Below, one piece after another: positions 32,779-42,467 of a DNA stretch of 64,000 nt. The stretch is from positions 3,266,427 through 3,330,426 of the forward strand of contig BCHH01000002.1 of the NCBI GenBank assembly GCA_001599595.1, in the 5' to 3' direction. The notes under the pieces were generated by a model that saw only the letters and a program-made list of their open reading frames with translations, did not search any database and had not been told where the DNA came from. This DNA comes from Beverwykella pulmonaria. Its lineage: Eukaryota; Ascomycota; Dothideomycetes; Pleosporales; Melanommataceae. Each line of letters starts with the position of its first letter. Positions within the stretch are counted from its first letter, which is position 1. The position numbers and the translations under genes are program-made.

Positions 32779-33299
32779 ATGAACGACACTTCGCGCCTGA
32801 AAGCCACCGTCTTTGTAGGCGGTCTCGACCACGCAGTGACGCAGCAGACGCTATATCACGCTTTTCTGCCGTTTGGCGACATTGTCGAAGTCAACCTTCC
32901 CAAACCGGACTTGCCCTCTTCCAAGGACCCGCACCGAGGCTTTGGCTACGTAGAATTCGAGAATGCAACGGATGCGACCGATGCCATTGACAACATGGAC
33001 CGGAGCGAGCTGTATGGGCAGGTTATCAAGGTGGCAGCTGCCAAGCCCCAAAAAAATCACAACGAGGGCCTTGGGAGCAAGACAGCCGTTTGGGAACAGG
33101 TGCGTTATTTACAGTCATAATACATTGTCCCGATGTCCATATTCTAACAAGTATGCAGGAGGGATGGTTGGCTGAGCACGCAGTGAGCGAAGAGGATCGT
33201 CAAGCAGCGGAAGGTGCACGTGAGCCTACACCACAAGGCCCAATGGATCCCATGCAAGGACTGGAGGGACTGGATGAAGCGGGCCCCAAACCGGCATGA
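32779..33299 (+). CDS. RRM-domain RNA-binding protein, similar to the RRM of cyclophilin E
   Basis: Two exons (32779-33099, 33159-33299) give 153 residues. Residues about 9-85 are one RNA recognition motif: RNP2 is VFVGGL and RNP1 is RGFGYVEF, with the usual beta-alpha-beta spacing. After it comes KVAAAKPQKNHNEGLGSKTAVWEQ, resembling the region after the RRM in PPIE/Cyp33-type proteins, where a peptidyl-prolyl isomerase domain would follow in animals. Here the protein ends soon after (GLDEAGPKPA), so it is RRM-only. Probably nuclear and involved in splicing or RNA handling (inference from family). The start was chosen at the ATG after CCGCAGAC; an upstream in-frame ATG at 32656 would add 41 residues. 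Confidence 0.85.
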
Positions 33300-33617
33300 A
33301 CGTCTTTCTTTGCTACCTACCTTTCCCAAGTTTTTTGCAAGGCGCTCGGTGTGTTAAATCATGGGTTGCATCTACAGGGCGCTGGGTGTTAAAGGGCTCG
33401 GGATGCTGTGGGGCATTGTCAATGGCAATGGGCATTGATTCCCATTACAACCACTCCATCGTGAGTAGGGTGTCTAATGTGGGGAGGTCAAAAGGGAATT
33501 GGATGCTTCTGGCACTGATATTGAAATTCAATAAACGACCTTCAATTTGTACAATTCGCTATCCCAGCCCGCGGGCAACCCGTCGCAGCCCGTCCCTAAT
33601 CAACTGCGTGCATGTTT
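33300..33617. other. Intergenic between convergent genes
   Basis: The 3' regions of the RRM gene (+) and the NDUFA4-like gene (-). An AATAAA element at about 33529-33534 could serve as a polyadenylation signal for the RRM transcript. Confidence 0.5.
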
Positions 33618-34154
33618 CTAGTGATTCACTGACTGTCTCTTGAGGCGAAGGCTCTTATCGATCATGAGTTTCCGGATCATGGAGTAGATGGCGGCACCAA
33701 TGGCAATGCTATACATTGGGCAATTAGATTCGGGTTAACAGAGAGAAGACAGGACATCTTACGAGAGGACGATACCTGTGCATGGTGTTAGCTTCCGTTG
33801 ATGGAGACGGATGGGATAGTATGACGAAACAACTTACCGAGGGGTATCAACTCGGCAGGAATCTTCTTGAGCTGGCGCAGACGTTGAGAGACGGTGTGAG
33901 CTATATATCAATGTCAGCTCCTTCCTCCGTGCCCTGAACACCTCCCCGCGGTGTGGGGGGGAGGCAATGGCTTACCGCCATGCTCTTCTTTCTGCTCGAC
34001 GTTAGTGTCTCATACGAGGTACCCCATGGGCACAACTTACCGGCACGGGTGCCATCATCCGCCGGGTCTGACGCATGTACAGCTGGGGGCTCTGGCGCAT
34101 GAACATGGCGCGCGTGGGTTGCATAGCAGCGAGGGCTCGTGTGGTGCGGAACAT
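33618..34154 (-). CDS. NDUFA4/MLRQ (B12D)-like mitochondrial respiratory subunit
   Basis: Five exons (34154-34041, 33991-33976, 33900-33838, 33775-33763, 33708-33618) give 98 residues; two exons are only 16 and 13 bases. The N-terminus is Arg/Met-rich without acidic residues (MFRTTRALAAMQPTRAMFMR), a typical mitochondrial presequence. The core reads LKKIPAELIPLGIVLSIAIG, then AAIYSMIRKLMIDKSLRLKR: one membrane helix and a basic end, as in B12D/MLRQ proteins. The animal homologue NDUFA4 was first assigned to complex I and later to cytochrome c oxidase. The neighbour on the other strand is the complex IV gene COX12, which fits the second assignment (inference). Splice sites are canonical and the frame is kept through all five exons. 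Confidence 0.8.
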
Positions 34155-34396
34155 GGCGGCGGCGGGCGTGCTATCTCGGGGTGTTTTGTGGTGGAGTGGA
34201 GGAGCAGCACTCCAGCTGTCGCAGCAGGGTGTGGAAGCTGCCCCGGGCCTTGGCGCAATTGACAAAGCGCATCGAACCACCCTGCACCCGACAACCGCTT
34301 CAACCTCACCTCTTCCACTTCCACGCCCGCCCGCCTTCCCACCCGCACCAATTGGCCGCCCCCGACACCGAACCCACACATCGCAACATCGCCATC
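34155..34396. promoter_or_regulatory. Bidirectional promoter of the NDUFA4-like gene and COX12
   Basis: Only 242 bases separate two divergent start codons. A CCAAT-box-like ACCAATTGG is present at about 34347-34355. The HAP complex, which binds CCAAT, is a known regulator of fungal respiratory genes, so shared control is plausible. Confidence 0.55.
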
Positions 34397-34942
34397 ATGT
34401 CTGACGGGGAGACTGAAACCAAGCCCTTCAAGTTCGTAACTGGTGAGCAGCGAGCCCCTCGTCAAGCTGTGAAGCCGCACCGAAGCTAACCTGACCTCCA
34501 CAGCCGGTATGCCCACCTCCGCCTTGTCTGACTATCGCCCCCCCCCGCCCCCCCGGCCATGCAGCCTCTCCATTTCCCTTTTCAGCACGTAGAATTCGAC
34601 GCTGATGACGTATGACCCGGCCAGGCTTCGACGCCCGCTTCCCGAACCAGAACCAGACCAAGCATTGCTGGCAGAACTATGTCGACTACCACAAGTGCAT
34701 TCTAGCCAAGGGCGAGGACTTTCCGCCGTGCCGCCAGGTACGGTCTTCTACTTGAGAACATGTACCGGCGATCCGCTGATGCGATGATGCAGTTCTATCT
34801 AGCCTACCGATCGCTATGCCCGAGCGGGTGGACCGCCCGATGGGATGACCAGCGTGGTGAGTAGTTCTCGTATGGTGCCTCGAGGTCGAATGCTGACGCG
34901 TAAACAGAAAAGGGAAACTTCCCTTGCAAGCTCGACCAGTAG
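34397..34942 (+). CDS. COX12: Cytochrome c oxidase subunit VIb
   Basis: Exons 34397-34442, 34504-34506, 34625-34737, 34793-34856 and 34908-34942 give 86 residues, the normal size. The protein is recognised by [50 protein letters not shown] and [11 protein letters not shown]. The twin CX9C and CX10C cysteines ([11 protein letters not shown] and [12 protein letters not shown]) form the coiled coil-helix pair imported and oxidised by Mia40. The protein sits on the intermembrane-space side of complex IV. Exon 2 appears to be only 3 bases (CCG), bounded by a good acceptor (CCACAG) and donor (GTATGC). Skipping it would lose one residue and keep the frame, so either form is possible. Intron 2 carries a C-rich tract (34537-34554). 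Confidence 0.9.
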
Positions 34943-35816
34943 ACAAGTCTGTGATTGGCAATCGTTTCTTATCAGATGGATAGCAGTGCACACAGACGGG
35001 CATCACTATAGAGTATTTGTAACATATCAACTCCTGCAATACAGCTCTAAATCATCGCCTTGGGTTCCGAGGCTGCTGCTCACCCTCACAACGTGACATG
35101 AATCTCACCAGAAGTAACTTCAGTATGACAGGAAATACAGTTCTCATTCATCCCCACTTTGGCTTAGCGTAGAGGCGATCCAAGTAGAGATGCCTCAGTA
35201 TACAGACTTGTCATTCTATTCATTATGCTAAACCCTTTTCCCTATCTCACTGACAAGCCCATTCCTGCCTTGCTGTCCCGACGTCGTCGTTCCCAAGCTT
35301 AATCAACCCAATCAAGGAGCCTTCGGATCCATGGTGAAAATGTCCTTCTGCCTGGCATCGCATACAATTAAGGGTCATTAAGGACAGACAGTATGTGTGT
35401 GAGTGCTAAACGCCGATCGCCGCCCTAAAGTATGATATCGCCGCCCAAACGTGTTAACATTAACAAGGAGTTTTCTAAATAAGCAATCAATGTGACGGTC
35501 TTAACCCAACTATTCATAGACGCGCAATTTTCAACTCCAGCAGCCTAAATGAGGTATCATCCAACAGCTCTTGAAACAAGAAATCGTAAATGGCAGATAC
35601 GTCGGTGGTAGGGTGGTAATAAGGAGGATGGGTATCGAGGAATAAAGATAAGTTATATGCGCAAATAATTCGAGGCCGCGCTGGAGGCTTGGTAGTTTTG
35701 AGCCGGAGGTAGAGTCGGTAGACGGGCTGTTGACTCGTCTTAGCATAGACGGTTCGTGATACAAAAGTTCACACATCAATCGAGAACCAAAGAAAGTAAA
35801 CAAAGAACTGAAAGCA
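34943..35816. other. Intergenic between convergent genes
   Basis: The 3' flanks of COX12 (+) and the RasGEF gene (-). Short frames only; nothing recognised. Confidence 0.5.
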
Positions 35817-38800
35817 CTAACGCTCTCGGAACCAGTTAAACCTCCGTCGTTCACCGGCGCCCGCGGCTTCGAGCTGCACGCTCCGCTCGTAAAGATCCTA
35901 TTACCAAGTCAGCTACCCAGTGTCGCAAGACGTAAGGTAAAGTAGCAAGACGAAGGCACTTACATCGTCGTCGGTAAGTATCTTGACATCGAGTATCAAA
36001 TTTCGGATTTCCTCGGATTTCGACAGGCCTTGGTATGGTGTTCCCTGCGCACGTTGTACCCCCACGATCACTTCTCCCATGATCTCAAACTTCCGCCAAT
36101 TGATGCGTTCCCTCCCCGTCACACCGCTAGGTGGTGCCTCCCTACTATCTCTATTCCCAGGTGCACCTTGAAAGACACTTACGCCAGGGTGTGGAGTGAA
36201 GGCTGGTGCAAGTTTGGTCTTGTCGCCGACAAATGTGGAATTGCCTTCGGATGCAGACACTAAATCGCGGCGGTGAAGAGGAATATAGGGTATCCGCTCG
36301 CCGGAAGAATTATCCCAAGCAAGGCGATATGCGAAATGTGATTTCTGTGTTCCCATAAGAATTTCTAGCTTCATAAAGTCGCGTCCGGTCTTCTCTGGCA
36401 CCAGGTCTCGCGTCGCCACCAAACGATGTACGGCTGTCCCTTTAACACCTGCGAGGACGGCGCCCAGGGCATTGTAATTGTTCAATTGTCGGAGAGACCT
36501 TGCAACCTTCATCCATTTCTCCAGCATCAGAGCTCGGTGCTTTGGCTTTTCCCGCAGTAGGATGTAGTTTGTGACAAGGTTTGCCACGTGGTTGAAGTGA
36601 TCGATCATGCGGTTGACGTTTTCTAAACTCTTGCAACGCTTCTTTTCTTCTGCATTCATGCTGACATGACGAACCAGATCGCGGGGCCGAATGGAGGAAA
36701 ACATGATCCAGTCCATTCTTGTCAGTTCCCTAGCAATGGCATCTTCGGATTCGCTCATAAGTTGGTGCCATTGGATTTTCGATAGCTGTTTTATCGGATT
36801 TGGGACGAGCTGTTTGGCTAGCTTTTCGTTCTTCTCCACTTGATTGAGCAGCGTCTGTGATGAGCTCACCGAAGAGCTCGTCGTTGATTGTGTCATTCGA
36901 GACGTGCCAGTGAAGGTGCTTCTCGCGATGGATAGCCGATCGGATGACATGGACATGCTGCCGAGTGCTCTTGTAAAATCATCGCTGTCCGAATCGTCAT
37001 CCAAAACATTGTGGAAGGTCGGCAGCGAGTCGGATCTATCTCTTAGACGGTCGCAGCACGCCCAATCTGTATCGTCGTCCTCATTAACCAGCTCCAGGTC
37101 ATTGATGATCTCCTTTGCAGCCACAGAGAACTCGCGATTACTTGCTAGATTCGTAGCAAACTTCCGTATACTACGCCGTGTCGTGGGGTAGGCAAAATCG
37201 CCTGGGTAGTAGCTGACCCATTGTTGTAGCACGGCAAGATAACGAAGTTGAGCAATGATTCGTATGACTTGCGGGTTCTTGTCTCGTTTCAAAGCATCGA
37301 AACGTTTCAATATCGACTCGAGCAATTGGCCTGGGGTTGCGAAGCGGCGGTACAAAGCAAGAAATATCGAAACAAACTTGGAGTCGTTCTTTGACATGGG
37401 TTGGGCCAGCAGGCGATCGACTAACTGATCAAAGGTGTACCCACTCTCGTCAGAAGGCTTCTCGGAAGCAATGCTTTGCTCTGCATCCGATGCTTGGTTG
37501 TCAGAGTTGTATGAATCGTATCCTGGAGACTCTTCGAGATCAAGGAAGGTGTGGCCAGGCGTTTCACTCGACTTGTATCTGTGCCCTTTCACATCTGTCG
37601 AACGGGGCCGATATCTTGATACGGAGAATTCGGAGCTAGCCCGTTCGTGTTTTCGTCCCCACTGATCTCTTGGCGCGACGTTGCGCACGGCAGAAGAGTT
37701 TGCTCGTCGTCGCGCTACCGATGCTTGTGATCGCGCTAACTCATGAGTCAATGATTAGCGCAGAAAAGAATGGGAAGAGACGGCCGCCCAAACAAACGGC
37801 AAGCGAGGAGAATGGCCTTCCTTATCTGCACGTGCATGTGAGGAACGGATGGGCAAACGGGATAATACTCACGTCGTTTGGCAGCTATGACTGCACGTGT
37901 AATCACAGACAAACACCCTCGATGCGCTTCGGGTGCTGATTCGGAGGTTTGGAAGGTATTCACCTCTCCTAAGAACGACTTGGCCTTTTGCTCGACCACT
38001 GCAGGGTCAACTTCGCGATGGGCAGGGTGGTGATCGCATTTGCAGGCCACGAGGACAAACGGTAGGGAGGACTTGGACAGCACGTCTGGTGGCACTCGAT
38101 CAGCTCGGCTTCGTTGAAAGCGCACGTATCATGCCATTCAAAATCAAAAGTTGTACTAACTCAGCATCTCGGGCACGCGGGCCAGGCTCTCTTGACTCGT
38201 GACGTCGTATATCGTGACTGCGCCGTCAATGCGCGGGGTTGCCAGGTCATCCATGGTTTCGGGCCATTTTATGGTGTTGCGCTCGCCAATCTGCACATCA
38301 TTGAACGACATCTCCAGAAACCGCACTAGGTAGTATCCGCCATCGATGGTCATATTCCGGGTGCATACGGCTGAAGTGACGGGGCTGGACAGGTTGAGGG
38401 CGCGCCGGATGAAGACCGACTTGCCTGCACCGCGGGCGCCCAGCACGGCAATGTTGATGTCCTGCATGGCGGAGGCGGAATCGCTGTTTCCAGACTGTAC
38501 GCGCATACGTCAGCATGCCGAGTCGTGCGCAAAGCTCGAGGGTGCAAGGGGCATAACCTACCGCGACGGACGGGACAGGCGACCTTGGGCTGGACTGCGA
38601 GTCTGTGAGGGCCTGCTGGCGGTTCTTGAGGTGGGTGGGTGAGAGGGGCCCCTCTGTGTCCGAGGACGAGTCTGGGGAGCTCGATGCCGCTTCGTCGTTG
38701 CCGGGGGCGGCCACCCGGGGAAAGTTGTAGCTGGCCTGAAAGAAGGGATCGCCAGCAATTTCGTCTTCATCTCCAGGCTCAGAGGCCGGCATGTTGCTCA

Positions 38801-39068
38801 TATGGTGCTGCTCGGTTCCAGCAACGCGGTACTTGGGGACCATGGGTGCGGAGTTTGCACGGATCTTGAGGTTGCCTGGCCGCTGCGGCGTCGTACCTAT
38901 GCCATCCACACCTGCGGTGTTCTGGGCCGACTCTCTATGCGGCGACTGCACTGGCTGCGCGCTCCTGGCCTTCTCGCTGCGCTCAGTGCGCTTCTTGTGC
39001 TCGGCGGGCGCTGTCCGGGGCGGGGCATTGGGATTGGAGGTCCTGGCATGCGCCGCGCGGGCGGACAT
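35817..39068 (-). CDS. Ras guanine-nucleotide exchange factor with N-terminal Ras-like GTPase domain
   Basis: Exons 39068-38562, 38494-38161, 38103-37873, 37735-35964 and 35897-35817 give 974 residues. The first about 170 are disordered (Ser/Pro-rich). Residues about 180-365 form a Ras-like G domain: P-loop LGARGAGKS, then DGAVTIYDVTSQESL. The usual NKxD appears as CKCD and the DxxG motif is not evident, so nucleotide binding may be altered. A RasGEF_N domain follows (YTFDQLVDRLLAQ ... FLALYRRFATPGQLL). Last is the CDC25-type catalytic domain (LTRMDWIMFSSIRPRDLVRH, NYNALGAVLAGVKGTAVHRL, IPYIPLHRRDLV, NWRKFEIMGEVIVGVQ). The exact splice between exons 2 and 3 is ambiguous: 38161/38103 or 38157/38108 both keep the frame. 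It activates a Ras/Rap GTPase by GDP release; the target is unknown. Confidence 0.85.
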
Positions 39069-40670
39069 GCTGCACGCGGGCTCGGGGGGAGGCACACCAG
39101 GGAGATTGCGCAGACTCAGAGGAGGGGAACGAGAGCTTCAGAGGGCGGGCGTCTGTACGACGTGATGGCAGCTGTGACGGGCGTGTGACGGCGAGCCGCT
39201 GGGGCGTGCGGACGCGCCTGCCATTAAGCAGCAGCGAGGTCGGCCGAGAGAGGGCGGGGCGACGAGAAGAGAGGCGTGTCCAGCAGCAGCTCCCGCAGTC
39301 GGTGGGTGGGTGAGGCAATGTGGTATGCGGCGTGGGTGTTGGCCTCGCTCTCAACGCCCGGGCAGAGGCTTGGTAGATATGGTTATGTGGATAGGTACTC
39401 AATTCAGCGACGTGGGGAAGGTCTGGACACGGACTCGGCGCTAGATGCTCGGCCGCCCTCCCCGGCGTCCGTGTCTGTGTCTGTGCAGGAGCATGGGCCG
39501 CCTCGATCACCATGGCCACACCTCCCTCGCCATCTGAGGCATCCATCCGAACATCATTCACGGCGTCGGACGCTGCAAACGAAGCCGCTACCGGCGTCGC
39601 CTTGCGCTCGCTGGCCTGGTCGCTTGTGGCCCACAGTGGAAGCCAAGCGGACCGCATGCGAAAAAGCAGCACGACGCCTCACGCGCTGCAGGGCCTTGGG
39701 AGAGCAATGGAAGAGCAGTCGCAGCGCAAGAGCTTCGTGCCCGTACGGTACGCACCTAGACACACCGAAAGGGCAGCTCCCGCAGTCCGGGCACGTGGTG
39801 ACACTTACCCCTCTCCAACTAGGTCGTCCGGATTCGCTGGCGTGGAAGCACTGAGCTGCACCGGCCTCGACCGCAGTTCAGCACAACACAGCACTCCAAT
39901 GCTTGGTCCACAGAGCCCATGTGCTTTCTCCAGCGCGACTATCGAATCCTGCATGGATCGCACGACTACCCACTCCCATCGCCATCCCTGGTGCGCCATC
40001 TCCTCCGCCCAGCTGCTGTTCTCAGACATGGAATCTGTTTGCGCCAGCCTGAGCTCTCAGACAGCCCACACCATGCGGCACAGCACATCTCAGCACAGCA
40101 CACCACACTGACATAACGCCCGCAATCCTCCCATTGGCTCTTCTCCCCTGTCGATCCCACGGGCGCGGGTGACAGCCAAACCAACGTGAAAATGATGATC
40201 CGATTCTGATACTTCTGATATACGACGCCCAGACAGTGCCGTCCCTCGCAGTTCCTCGGGGAGTGTCATAACCACAGACGCTCTGTTGCGATAACGTCTA
40301 CAGAACCGACCCTACTACGCCCTGCTTAGGCGCGAGACGGAGATGCGTTCATGCAAGCCGCAACAGCGCGGCAACGTGTTGGCTCGTCAGCAGCGGCTGC
40401 AGCCGAGCGAAAAATCTCCGCATCTGATAAAGCCCGCATGTGCAAAAAGTAAAAAATATGTATGTGTCGGTCGATAGTCAGCGTGATGTTGTGCACACCT
40501 TGAATCATAAAGAGCGACCAAAAAATTTCGAGAAATTGTGAGAGTCCAAATTGTCATTAGAACAAGTAGTTTGACTCCCTGAGTCTGAATATAACTTAAA
40601 GTAACCCAAAGTACCCAGATTAAGCGCAGACGTCCAGCGCACCACAGTGACAGTAACCCCTTCTGGTCCA
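39069..40670. other. GC-rich 1.6-kb region upstream of the RasGEF gene
   Basis: Long overlapping frames on both strands (38983-39672 -, 39276-39854 +, 39512-40111 +) reflect high G+C rather than clear coding. The plus-strand frame at 39512 has a good start context (CACCATGGCC), but no domain is seen in it. Most likely the RasGEF promoter and leader. Confidence 0.4.
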
Positions 40671-42467
40671 TTAGATACCCAAGAACCTACAGCAGCCCCT
40701 CTTTTTCTTCATCTCCTTCTCCAGTGCTCTGCTTCGCTCTTCTTCCAACTCATTTGCCCTCCTCACCCGTTCCTTAATCTTCAACCTCTCCCTCCTTTCA
40801 AATTCCATCTTTTCCCTATCCGCCTTCCACCTGAGCAGCTTCTCGTTCTCTCTCATCAGCCTCACACTCTCATTCATCAATTCCAAAGAGCTCTGCCCTC
40901 TTAATGCTTCATCACCGTAGAGGTTGCTGTGGTTACTGACGTTGTAGCTCCTCGTGTTGTCAGTGCCATTGCTTTGCTGCGAGACTCTCAATGCTCCGCT
41001 TAATCTGGCTCTCTCCTGAATCAACGAGGCCCTTATTGCTGCGTCGGAAGCTGCATTTGCGCTTATCATCCCATCGTCCAGCCTCTTCTGTTGTGTTCCC
41101 AGGATTTCAAGGGATTCGGCCGTCCTTCGGCCGTCAGGTGGAAGCACAGAAGATGATGATGACGTTAGAGCAACCAAGGCGTCCAACTGTTCCTTTGTGA
41201 TTCCACTTCGATGTCGCCGAGACTTTGAGTAAGATCCGTTTGACAGCCTCCGAGATTGCTGCGAGTGACGCGTTCCAGTGGATATGGAGGTGTTTGTTGT
41301 TGTATTGGAGAGCAAAGATGATGGGCGCTGAAAAGATCGGTCATGGACTACAGCCCCAGGAAGCGATCGCGGGAAAGGGCCATTCCCTGCTGGAATTGGA
41401 CTGGAAAACGAGCGGGGGATAGGGATGCCCGAGCTCGTTGGTGGGTTTGTTTGACCTACTCCTCGCGGAACCCGTGCCGGATTTGATCTTGTAGAATGGC
41501 GTCTTTGGGCAGGAAGATGTGGACTGTTATTCGTGCTAGCGCTCTTAAGCAGCTGGGCGTTGGATTTGTTGCTACTGTCAACGTGACCGCTGAGCTTGGC
41601 GTGACTAGGCCTTCCGTTGAGTCTGTCACTCGAGTGCCTGCTGTTCATGGTCTGGCTGTTCTGGGGCAGTCGTTGTTGATTCGCTCGGCCTTGAATGTAT
41701 ATCTGATTTGGCTTCGTTACAGGAAAAGGTGAGAGGTAAGGCAGAGTAAATGCGCTTCCAATGGCAATTCCACGCCTTTCTCCCTCTCGTCGGACTTTTC
41801 CATCTACCACCTCTTGCTCGCGTTTCATTCTTTCCCTCTCTCGCTCTGCATTCCACCCCTCTCCATACGGCATGGACTTCCCCGCTCCATCCTGCACTCG
41901 GACGGGCTGCTTTCCCTTTTCTCTCGATGTCAAGTGACCACTTTGCTGGGTACCAGAAGGTTCCGACCTGGATTGATCTTCATCACGTGGCAAGAAATGC
42001 CTTCGTCCTTTCGGATCCGATGGCTGACGCTGCTGTGGAGGGTTGTGCCGAGGAGCGAAGTCCACAGAAAGCCGATTTGACTTGTTGGAAACAGAGCTTT
42101 CTGCTTGGACATTCGAATCTTGAGGGTCACACCATCCCCAATCGAAAGGCGCTATGGGTTCCGGCGCCGTTACTGTTATCGAGGGCTTTTTTTGGAGACG
42201 ATTGTCACACCGCACACTTTGCTGAGGTAGACTTCTTCTGCAAGAAGTACTTCTTGAAGATTTCTGGATGTCGGGTCCTTGACTACTTTGCACATTTGGG
42301 TCGACAGTAGTGGTATCAAGAGGCGTGATGTTGTCCGGCGTTGCATCTTCTAAGGTCAGCTCCCTGACCGTCTGCAGTGTTCGTCGGCGATCTTGAAATT
42401 GTCGACGTGTTGGAGCTAGATTCCCTAAAGACGATGCTGATTTAGGTGGAGGCTTTTTCAGCGGCAT
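40671..42467 (-). CDS. Disordered protein with C-terminal coiled coil and Cys-rich end
   Basis: Single exon, 598 residues from the ATG at 42467 (A at -3); an in-frame ATG at 42524 would add 19 residues but has a weak context. Most of the protein is Ser/Asn/Arg/Pro-rich and probably disordered. From about residue 430 on it becomes helical (RRHRSGITKEQLDALVALTS; RLMRENEKLLRWKADREKME). It then forms a strongly charged coiled coil (FERRERLKIKERVRRANELE, EERSRALEKEMKKKRG). It ends CCRFLGI, two adjacent cysteines after a basic cluster, a pattern compatible with palmitoylation and membrane attachment (inference). I do not recognise the family; the function is unknown. Confidence 0.75.
   Translation of the reverse strand: MPLKKPPPKSASSLGNLAPTRRQFQDRRRTLQTVRELTLEDATPDNITPLDTTTVDPNVQSSQGPDIQKSSRSTSCRRSLPQQSVRCDNRLQKKPSITVTAPEPIAPFDWGWCDPQDSNVQAESSVSNKSNRLSVDFAPRHNPPQQRQPSDPKGRRHFLPRDEDQSRSEPSGTQQSGHLTSREKGKQPVRVQDGAGKSMPYGEGWNAERERERMKREQEVVDGKVRREGERRGIAIGSAFTLPYLSPFPVTKPNQIYIQGRANQQRLPQNSQTMNSRHSSDRLNGRPSHAKLSGHVDSSNKSNAQLLKSASTNNSPHLPAQRRHSTRSNPARVPRGVGQTNPPTSSGIPIPRSFSSPIPAGNGPFPRSLPGAVVHDRSFQRPSSLLSNTTTNTSISTGTRHSQQSRRLSNGSYSKSRRHRSGITKEQLDALVALTSSSSSVLPPDGRRTAESLEILGTQQKRLDDGMISANAASDAAIRASLIQERARLSGALRVSQQSNGTDNTRSYNVSNHSNLYGDEALRGQSSLELMNESVRLMRENEKLLRWKADREKMEFERRERLKIKERVRRANELEEERSRALEKEMKKKRGCCRFLGI

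Noticed and set aside
38983..40111. Long overlapping frames on both strands upstream of the RasGEF gene
   Set aside because: High G+C depletes stop codons in all frames; none shows a recognisable domain, though the frame starting at 39512 has a good start context and could be revisited with RNA data.
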